A stretch of DNA of 11,330 nucleotides from Bacillota bacterium (GTDB taxonomy: Bacteria; Bacillota; Clostridia; Christensenellales; CAG-138): the NCBI GenBank assembly GCA_023396535.1, contig JAEWWD010000206.1:1-11330 (forward strand), written 5' to 3'. Position 1 is the first letter of the stretch, and every line of letters begins with the position of its first letter. Below are positions 6,937-11,330 of this stretch, piece by piece. The notes beneath the pieces were generated by a model. It saw only the letters and a program-made list of their open reading frames with translations. It was not told the origin of the DNA and did not search any database. The position numbers and the translations under genes are program-made.

Positions 6937-7809
6937 CTACAGGTTCCCGTCGCGGTTGCAGTTGTGTACGCCGCGCCAGAGCATGAACGCGAGCAGGGCG
7001 AGCGCGAGCGCGGCGGAAACGATAAACGCCGTCCGCCCGTCCGCAATGTGCAGCGAATACAGCCCCCTGTAGCCGTATTCCCCCGTCGCGCAGGACCAGC
7101 GGTGGACGACCGCCGTGCCGAGCATGGGTACGACCGGGAACGCGAATACCCACGACGCGCGTTTGCGCTCGCCTATGAGCAGGTACGCTGGCAGGCACCC
7201 GAGCGTCAGCGCGAACAGCAGCGTGGAGAGCCATTCGAGCGCCGTCATGGGCAGCAGCAGCTTGAACAGCGGGCCCCGCACGGCGGCAAGGAACAGCCCG
7301 TTGGTGCGATAGAGCGTGATGGCGGCGGTCTGGTACAGCTCGCTTTTTGCGAAGAGATTCTGACACGCCGCCGTGAGTATGGGATACCACAGCAGCAGCA
7401 GCGCAACCTGCGCCGCCCACAGCAGCAGTATGCCCAGCACGCCCGCCGTGCAGTAGGCGAAAAACACGTGACGGCGGGGGAAAGGCAGCGTCATCACCGT
7501 ATAGACGCCCTTGCCCCGGTAAATGTCGCGGTGGATGCGCAGTGTGCTTGCGACGAGGAATACCGCCAGTGCGCCAAAGAACACGACGTACACGCCCGTA
7601 GTCTGCAGCAGCGCGTCATAGGGCATCAGATAGGGGTAGGAGACGAAGAGCATGCTGTACCCGCCGAACCCGCCGTAGAGTTTTGCGGAGCCGAATACGC
7701 ACAGCATAGCGAACAGCAGCGCGCAGGTTTTGAGCGTTTCGGGCATGAGCCGCCGCGTGAGCTTATAGTAGCCGCTTTGCGTGAATGCCTGTATTCTGGA
7801 TTGTTTCAT
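6937..7809 (-). CDS. ABC-2-like transporter membrane protein
   Basis: This is a 290-residue integral membrane protein and the only permease candidate of the operon. Hydrophobic segments are at about 26-46, 68-90, 116-146 (possibly two helices), 182-212, 217-236 and 260-279, giving six or seven helices. The segment RDIYRGKGVYTVMTLPFPRRHVFFAY (95-120) between two helices resembles the cytosolic coupling loop of ABC-2 permeases that work with YtrB/BcrA-type ATPases. The start is the ATG at 7809, not an upstream in-frame one, because GGGAGG lies 7 nt before it and the first two bases of the start codon fall inside the TGA stop of the GntR gene (shared ATGA, 7806-7809). A longer reading frame would overlap GntR by about 145 bases and add a non-membrane, arginine-rich extension. 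No closer family name can be given. Confidence 0.85.
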   Translation of the reverse strand: MKQSRIQAFTQSGYYKLTRRLMPETLKTCALLFAMLCVFGSAKLYGGFGGYSMLFVSYPYLMPYDALLQTTGVYVVFFGALAVFLVASTLRIHRDIYRGKGVYTVMTLPFPRRHVFFAYCTAGVLGILLLWAAQVALLLLWYPILTAACQNLFAKSELYQTAAITLYRTNGLFLAAVRGPLFKLLLPMTALEWLSTLLFALTLGCLPAYLLIGERKRASWVFAFPVVPMLGTAVVHRWSCATGEYGYRGLYSLHIADGRTAFIVSAALALALLAFMLWRGVHNCNRDGNL

Positions 7810-8183
7810 TCGCCGTCCTCCCAGTGTTGGTCGATGAGCGCGATGAGCCGCTCCCTGCTTAGCCGGTTTTCCCTGGCCTGCGCGACAAACGCGCGCACGA
7901 ACGCGTGGCTGAGCTCCTCTTTGGCGCGTTCTTTGAGCTCCTCCGTCACGCAAAGGCGGGAGGACGCGTTGCGGGGCGTCTGCACATACCCTTCGTCCTC
8001 CAGTTGCCGGTAGGCCTTGTGCGCCGTGTTGGGGTTGATGCCTAGAAGCGCCGCCAGCTCCCGCCGCGAAGGCAGGCTTTCGCCGTCCGCTGCCTCGCCG
8101 CCCGCCACACAGCGTTTGACGTATGTGACGAGCTGCTGGTACACCGGCTCGCGTTCATGCAGCCTGAGGACGGCAAAATCCAA
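7806..8183 (-). CDS. GntR-family transcriptional regulator, YtrA subfamily
   Basis: This is a small DNA-binding repressor of 125 residues, the YtrA-subfamily size: one winged helix-turn-helix domain and a short helical tail, without the large ligand-binding domain of other GntR proteins. The domain runs from EPVYQQLVTYVKRCV (12-26) through LPSRRELAALLGINPNTAHKAYRQLEDEGYV (37-67). Repressors of this type usually control their own ABC operon and respond to cell-wall antibiotics or similar stress. The start chosen is TTG at 8183. AAGAAGGTG (8198-8190) lies 6 nt before it, and the protein then begins MDFAV..EPVYQQL as is normal for the group. A GTG at 8192 in the same frame is the alternative, but it lies inside this ribosome binding site. 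It is first in the operon, and its stop overlaps the permease start. Confidence 0.9.
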   Translation of the reverse strand: MDFAVLRLHEREPVYQQLVTYVKRCVAGGEAADGESLPSRRELAALLGINPNTAHKAYRQLEDEGYVQTPRNASSRLCVTEELKERAKEELSHAFVRAFVAQARENRLSRERLIALIDQHWEDGE

Positions 8184-8219
8184 GCGCAGCACCTTCTTGC
8201 CGCCTGTGCGCCGGGCGGC
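8184..8219 (-). promoter_or_regulatory. GntR ribosome binding site with abutting leader hairpin
   Basis: On the minus strand AAGAAGGTG (8198-8190) matches the Shine-Dalgarno consensus AAGGAGGTG in eight of nine bases and sits 6 nt before TTG at 8183. Directly in front of it, 8199-8204 pairs with 8214-8219 (6 bp GC-only stem, 9-nt loop). The hairpin ends exactly where the ribosome binding site begins. An effect on translation is possible but unproven. Confidence 0.5.
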
Positions 8220-8243
8220 GTACAGACGGGGGATTGAATATCT

Positions 8244-8269
8244 AACTGTATTATATGCATAATACAGTT
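8244..8269. promoter_or_regulatory. Inverted repeat, probable operator of the GntR regulator
   Basis: Two perfect 11-bp arms, AACTGTATTAT (8244-8254) and ATAATACAGTT (8259-8269), are separated by ATGC. The repeat covers the whole -10 box, part of the spacer and the likely start site of the operon promoter. A bound dimer would block RNA polymerase. Position and symmetry strongly suggest self-repression by the YtrA-like protein; binding itself is inferred. Confidence 0.75.
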
Positions 8270-8278
8270 TTGTGTCAA
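8250..8278 (-). promoter_or_regulatory. Promoter of the GntR/ABC operon
   Basis: On the minus strand there is a perfect -35 TTGACA (8278-8273), a 17-nt spacer, and a perfect -10 TATAAT (8255-8250). Transcription should start near 8243, giving a leader of about 60 nt before the TTG start. Such a full consensus promoter needs a repressor, which fits the GntR gene it drives. Confidence 0.85.
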
Positions 8279-8308
8279 CATATGGATATTGATCTTTGAA
8301 AAAAGCAT

Positions 8309-8341
8309 AAAAAACCGCGCGCCCTCCTTGCGGGCGCGCGG
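8309..8341 (-). terminator. Intrinsic terminator downstream of the EamA permease gene
   Basis: A perfect 10-bp GC stem, 8315-8324 with 8332-8341, has a 7-nt loop and is followed on the minus strand by six T's (complement of A's 8309-8314). This is a textbook Rho-independent terminator for transcripts from the permease gene. It protects the GntR promoter, about 30 nt further on, from read-through. Confidence 0.85.
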
Positions 8342-8530
8342 CTCAAGCCACTGACAAAGTCCTTCGGACTTTATCAGTGGGTTTTCTGAAGGTTAGAATG
8401 CCGCTCATGGCGGCATTCTCCCACAAAATCGGCGACTGAATCGCCAATTTTGAATGAAAATGGGGGATTGCGATCCCCCATTCCCCCTAAGGTAAGTTTA
8501 TCAGCAAGCTAAATAGCAAGCCCTCCTTGC
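8309..8530. repeat. Second hairpin cluster, six hairpins in about 220 bases
   Basis: After the terminator stem (8315-8341) come 8348-8362/8366-8380 (14 pairs, one mismatch, TTC loop), 8395-8404/8410-8419 (10 bp), 8424-8435/8441-8452 (one mismatch), 8459-8468/8473-8482 (10 bp, TGCG loop) and 8516-8520/8526-8530. As in the array at 4203-4755, stems are unrelated to one another, loops are mostly short, and the cluster lies just past the 3' end of a gene. GCCCTCCTTGCGG occurs twice, at 8321-8333 and 8520-8532. No coding sequence is credible here. Confidence 0.8.
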
Positions 8531-8548
8531 GGAAATACATTTTCAGAT

Positions 8549-9466
8549 TTACCGCCCTTCCGATACGGCGGCGCAGGCGGATTGGCTCCGCGCATGTTGT
8601 CCGGTTTGGCTGATTACGATGGAACCTATGATGAGCGCCGCGCCAACGCCGAAGCGGACGCTCACAGGCTCTTGCAGGAAAAGTACGCCGAACAGGGCAC
8701 CGAACAGGGCTTCGGTGCTCATGAGCAGCGAGGCGTGCGCGGGCGGCGCGTAGCGGATGCCGATGTTCTGCAGCACCAGCGCCAGCAGCGTGCACCCAAA
8801 GCCCAGATAGAGAAGCGACAGGTAAGTCGCCGGTACACAAAGCGTCGCCGCGGACGGGAACGGCTCGAACACAAGCGCCACAGGCAGCGCCGCCAGCGCC
8901 GTCGCAGCGAATTGCAGCGCGGTCAGCAGCAGTACGTCCACGCCGCGCTCCGTGAAATAGCTGACGCATACGATGTGCATGGCGTACAGCACGCCGCAAA
9001 GTATTGTCACCGCGTCGCCGATGTTGACGGTGAAGCGCGCGGTCAGCGCGATAAATCCCACGCCCGCCAGGCACAAAATGCCCGCGGCGACTTCGCGCAG
9101 GGCGGGGCGCTTTTTGTTCATGATCCAGCACAAAAAGGGCACCAGTACCACATATACTGCCGTCAGGAACGCGTTGTTGCCCGCGGTGGTGTATTTGAGC
9201 CCTATCGTCTGCACCAGATAGGCGACGTACATGAGCGTGCCGCAGATCGCGCCGCCTATGAGCGCCGTACGCCCGGCATGGATGATCTTTTTATACAATA
9301 CCGCGCACAGCGCTATAGCCGCGATGAGAAACCGCAGCGCAAGCAGCCAGGTGATGGGAAGGGAGTCCAGCGAGTTTTTCATGACGACGAAACCGCTGCC
9401 CCAGAGTATGCCGCACAGCAGCAGTGCCGCCTGCGCGAGCAGCGCCCGCCTGTTTGTGTTTACCAC
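8549..9466 (-). CDS. EamA-domain (DMT superfamily) permease
   Basis: This is a 305-residue inner-membrane permease of the drug/metabolite transporter superfamily. It has two EamA repeats of five helices each. The first begins with LLCGILWGSGFVVMKNSL and contains AICGTLMYVAYLVQTIGLKYTTAGNNAFLTAVYVVLVPF. The second contains LLYLGFGCTLLALVLQNIGIRYAPPAHASLLMSTEALFGALFGVLFLQEP. Both carry the typical carboxyl-proximal motif (alanine/serine before a helix ending in a conserved glutamate-proline). Substrates of this family vary (amino acids, purines, drugs) and cannot be deduced. The start chosen is GTG at 9466, preceded by AAAGGA (9480-9475) at 8 nt. It yields MVNTNRRALL, whereas the upstream ATG at 9523 has no good ribosome binding site and adds a non-membrane leader. 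It appears to be a single-gene transcript. Confidence 0.93.
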   Translation of the reverse strand: MVNTNRRALLAQAALLLCGILWGSGFVVMKNSLDSLPITWLLALRFLIAAIALCAVLYKKIIHAGRTALIGGAICGTLMYVAYLVQTIGLKYTTAGNNAFLTAVYVVLVPFLCWIMNKKRPALREVAAGILCLAGVGFIALTARFTVNIGDAVTILCGVLYAMHIVCVSYFTERGVDVLLLTALQFAATALAALPVALVFEPFPSAATLCVPATYLSLLYLGFGCTLLALVLQNIGIRYAPPAHASLLMSTEALFGALFGVLFLQEPVSVRFGVGAALIIGSIVISQTGQHARSQSACAAVSEGR

Positions 9467-9565
9467 GGTAGCATTCCTTTCAAATTCCAAGGGAGGGATA
9501 ACAGTCTGTATGCATGAGATCATCTCAATAGTTCATATTCTATAGGACTTTCTCGCAATCAAACT

Positions 9566-9574
9566 ATTATAGCA
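9566..9574 (-). promoter_or_regulatory. Extended -10 promoter of the EamA permease gene
   Basis: On the minus strand TGCTATAAT (9574-9566) is an extended -10 element. Only a poor -35 (TTTCGC, 9594-9589) stands 17 nt upstream, as is usual for extended -10 promoters. Transcription would start near 9560 and leave a leader of about 95 nt. That leader contains a small palindrome (9515-9527, TGAGAT/ATCTCA). Confidence 0.5.
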
Positions 9575-9754
9575 GAACATGGGGATGCGCGAAAGCATAA
9601 TATATATCCATGTTGGCGGTAAACAGCCGCGCTGGAAGGGGAAAACGCAGGATTGGCTGCATATTAGTGCCGCCGCTCATCAAATACCCCCGCAATGGGT
9701 GCCCAAACGTTCGGGTTTTTGAAAAGAAATTCATGGCAACCTGCAAATCCCCCG
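9575..9754. other. Intergenic spacer between divergent genes, nothing recognised
   Basis: This stretch separates the permease promoter from the glutamine synthetase promoter. I see no credible gene: the reading frame that starts at 9610 has no ribosome binding site and no recognisable protein. A weak three-pair stem before five T's (9710-9720 region) is not convincing as a terminator. Binding sites for nitrogen regulators could be present but none is recognised. Confidence 0.5.
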
Positions 9755-9783
9755 TTGACAGCGCCCGTCACTTACGATATAGT
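9755..9783 (+). promoter_or_regulatory. Promoter of the type III glutamine synthetase gene
   Basis: A perfect -35 TTGACA (9755-9760) is followed by exactly 17 nt and TATAGT (9778-9783), one base off the -10 consensus. Transcription should start near 9790, so the mRNA leader is about 105 nt and begins almost directly with the stem-loop at 9792-9843. Confidence 0.8.
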
Positions 9784-9791
9784 AACAACAT

Positions 9792-9843
9792 ATTTTTAAG
9801 GACGGCAAGGGCGCTGTGCGACAGGCACGGTGCCCTTAAAAAT
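9792..9843 (+). promoter_or_regulatory. Structured leader of the glutamine synthetase mRNA
   Basis: Bases 9807-9819 pair with 9825-9837 in a 13-pair stem (two G-T pairs, loop GACAG). Separately, 9792-9801 can pair perfectly with 9834-9843 over 10 bp. The two pairings share 9834-9837, so the lower part of the inner stem competes with the upper part of the outer stem. The T-rich arm 9793-9797 lies before the structure and the sequence after it is A5T3, so no plain terminator is formed. A small AT stem, 9865-9870 with 9877-9882, ends at the edge of the ribosome binding site. No known riboswitch class is recognised. Confidence 0.55.
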
Positions 9844-9896
9844 TTAGATTTACGAATATTCATGCAAATTATATGCAATTTGAGGAGGAGTTTTGT

Positions 9897-11330
9897 ATGA
9901 GCGAAGTTCGGGAAATTTTCGGCAGCATGGTATTCAACCGCGCGATGATGAAGGCGCGCCTTCCCAAGGAGACTTATCGCAAGCTGCAGCAGACCATCCG
10001 CATGGGGCTGGATCTCGAACCCGGCGTAGCGGATGTGGTAGCTAACGCCATGAAGGATTGGGCCATCGAGAAGGGCGCCACGCACTTCACGCACTGGTTC
10101 CAGCCCATGACAGGCATCACCGCCGAAAAACACGACGGCTTCCTCTCCCCCTGCAAGGACGGCAGCATCATCATGGAGTTCTCCGGCAAGGAGCTCATAA
10201 AGGGCGAACCGGACGCGTCGAGCTTCCCCTCCGGCGGCCTGCGCGCCACGTTCGAAGCGCGCGGCTACACCGCGTGGGATCCGACAAGCCCCGCTTTCAT
10301 AAAGGATTGCACGCTGTACATCCCCACCGCGTTCTGCTCCTACGGCGGCCACGCGCTCGATAAAAAGACCCCGCTGCTCAGGTCCATGGAGGCCATCAAC
10401 ACGCAGGCCCTGCGTATATTGAAGCTGTTCGGGCATGACGAGGTCACCCGCGTGGTATCCACCGTCGGCCCCGAGCAGGAATATTTCCTCATCGACGAAG
10501 AGCTCTTCAAGCTGCGCCCGGATATCCGCTTCACCGGCCGCACGCTGTTCGGTTCCCGCCCGCCCAAGGGCCAGGAGCTGGAGGATCATTACTTCGGCGC
10601 CATCAAGCCGCGCATAGCGGCCTACATGCGGGATCTCGACACGGAGCTGTGGAAGCTCGGCGTGCTCGCCAAGACCGAGCACAACGAGGTCGCGCCCGCG
10701 CAGCACGAGCTCGCGCCCATATTTACGGATACCAATATCGCCACCGACCACAACCAGATCACAATGGAGCTGATGCAGAAGGTCGCCAAGCGCCACGGGC
10801 TTGTCTGCCTGCTGCATGAAAAGCCGTTCGCGGGCGTAAACGGCAGCGGCAAGCACAACAACTGGTCCATCGCCACGGATACCGGCGTGAACCTGCTCGA
10901 TCCCGGCAGTTCCCCCATGGAGAACAAGCAGTTCCTGCTCTTCCTCGCCGCCGTCATAAAGGCCGTCGACGAGCATCAGGATCTCTTGCGCATCTCCGTC
11001 GCGAGCGCGGGCAACGACCACCGCCTGGGCGCCAACGAAGCCCCGCCGGCCATCGTCTCCATATTCTTGGGCGACGAGCTGATGGGCGTTGTCGACGCCA
11101 TCGATCAGGACGCGGACTATCTCGCCCCCAATAAGGGCGATATGGCCATGGGCGTGCGCGTGCTGCCCAATATCCCCAAGGACAGCACGGACCGCAACCG
11201 CACCAGCCCTTTCGCGTTCACCGGCAACAAGTTCGAGTTCCGCATGCTGGGCTCCTCCTTCTCCATCGCAGGCCCCAACATCGTGCTCAATACCATCGTT
11301 GCCGATGCGCTCATGCAGTTTGCCGATGAA
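9897..11330 (+). CDS. glnN: Glutamine synthetase type III (GSIII), 3' partial
   Basis: It makes glutamine from glutamate, ammonia and ATP in the cytoplasm. The frame is open from ATG 9897 to the window end: 478 residues, about two thirds of the roughly 700 usual for GSIII. The start follows GAGGAGGAG (9882-9890) by 6 nt. GSIII motifs are clear: an N-terminal block FNRAMMKARLPKETYRKL, THWFQPMTG, VGPEQEYFL with metal-binding glutamates (Glu193, Glu195), KTEHNEVAPAQHELAPIF (Glu261), the ATP-site-like NGSGKHNNWS (315-324), AGNDHRLGANEAPPAIVSIFLG, and DRNRTSPFAFTGNKFEFR (432-449). These distinguish it from type I and II enzymes. GSIII forms large dodecamers in Bacteroidetes, cyanobacteria and some Clostridia. 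The gene is monocistronic at its 5' end, with its own promoter and a structured leader. The symbol glnN follows usage for GSIII; many genomes call it glnA. Confidence 0.96.
   Translation, partial: MSEVREIFGSMVFNRAMMKARLPKETYRKLQQTIRMGLDLEPGVADVVANAMKDWAIEKGATHFTHWFQPMTGITAEKHDGFLSPCKDGSIIMEFSGKELIKGEPDASSFPSGGLRATFEARGYTAWDPTSPAFIKDCTLYIPTAFCSYGGHALDKKTPLLRSMEAINTQALRILKLFGHDEVTRVVSTVGPEQEYFLIDEELFKLRPDIRFTGRTLFGSRPPKGQELEDHYFGAIKPRIAAYMRDLDTELWKLGVLAKTEHNEVAPAQHELAPIFTDTNIATDHNQITMELMQKVAKRHGLVCLLHEKPFAGVNGSGKHNNWSIATDTGVNLLDPGSSPMENKQFLLFLAAVIKAVDEHQDLLRISVASAGNDHRLGANEAPPAIVSIFLGDELMGVVDAIDQDADYLAPNKGDMAMGVRVLPNIPKDSTDRNRTSPFAFTGNKFEFRMLGSSFSIAGPNIVLNTIVADALMQFADE

Noticed and set aside
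6901..8013. A 370-codon frame on the plus strand opposite the permease and GntR genes
   Set aside because: Composition typical of an antisense frame (runs of Glu, Arg, Gln, His); the minus-strand genes have transmembrane helices, a helix-turn-helix, ribosome binding sites and ATGA coupling.
9467..9560. A T-box or other known riboswitch in the leader of the EamA permease gene
   Set aside because: No T-box core sequence, no terminator/antiterminator pair and only one small palindrome were seen in about 95 nt.
9704..9720. Possible terminator before the glutamine synthetase promoter (CCC...GGG followed by T5)
   Set aside because: Only three base pairs can form around an 8-nt loop, too little for an intrinsic terminator, and no plus-strand gene ends upstream of it.
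9610..9900. A 96-codon plus-strand frame before the glutamine synthetase gene
   Set aside because: No ribosome binding site before its ATG, it runs through the promoter and structured leader of the next gene, and the protein has no recognisable feature.
9768..11021. A 417-codon open frame on the minus strand opposite the glutamine synthetase gene
   Set aside because: It covers the highly conserved GSIII gene and its leader, shows no recognisable domain, and is a codon-bias artefact.

Overview
The window looks like chromosomal DNA from a GC-rich anaerobic Firmicute, most likely a gut-type member of the Clostridia. The reasons are strong AGGAGG-type ribosome binding sites before nearly every gene, a glycine decarboxylase split into GcvPA and GcvPB, a type III glutamine synthetase, a YtrA-type GntR/ABC operon, and consensus sigma-A promoters. 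This placement is inferred from gene content, not from a marker gene. No rRNA, tRNA, CRISPR array, transposase or phage gene is visible.

Layout: (1) 1-4202, plus strand: glycine cleavage operon gcvT (5' end outside the window), gcvH, gcvPA, gcvPB. The last two overlap by 4 bases. (2) 4203-4755: a gene-free region between convergent genes, made almost entirely of about 16 consecutive, mostly unrelated short hairpins. (3) 8278-4756, minus strand: a four-gene operon of a YtrA-like GntR repressor, an ABC-2-like membrane protein, an anchored extracytoplasmic protein of unknown function and an ABC ATPase. It has a consensus promoter overlapped by a perfect inverted repeat, the likely operator. (4) 8309-8530: a second, smaller hairpin cluster, which includes the terminator of the next gene. 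(5) 9466-8549, minus strand: an EamA/DMT-family permease starting at GTG. (6) 9755-11330, plus strand: a consensus promoter, a structured leader of about 105 nt, and a type III glutamine synthetase cut off by the window end.

The gcv genes encode the T, H and P proteins that oxidise glycine to CO2, NH3 and methylene-tetrahydrofolate. The L protein (lipoamide dehydrogenase) is not in the window. Glutamine synthetase can capture the ammonia released, but nothing shows that the two loci are co-regulated. The YtrA-type operon probably senses cell-envelope stress or an antibiotic-like ligand, by analogy with its family; its substrate is unknown.

The least explained items are the two dense hairpin arrays, the unknown anchored protein in the ABC operon, and the alternative pairings in the glutamine synthetase leader.
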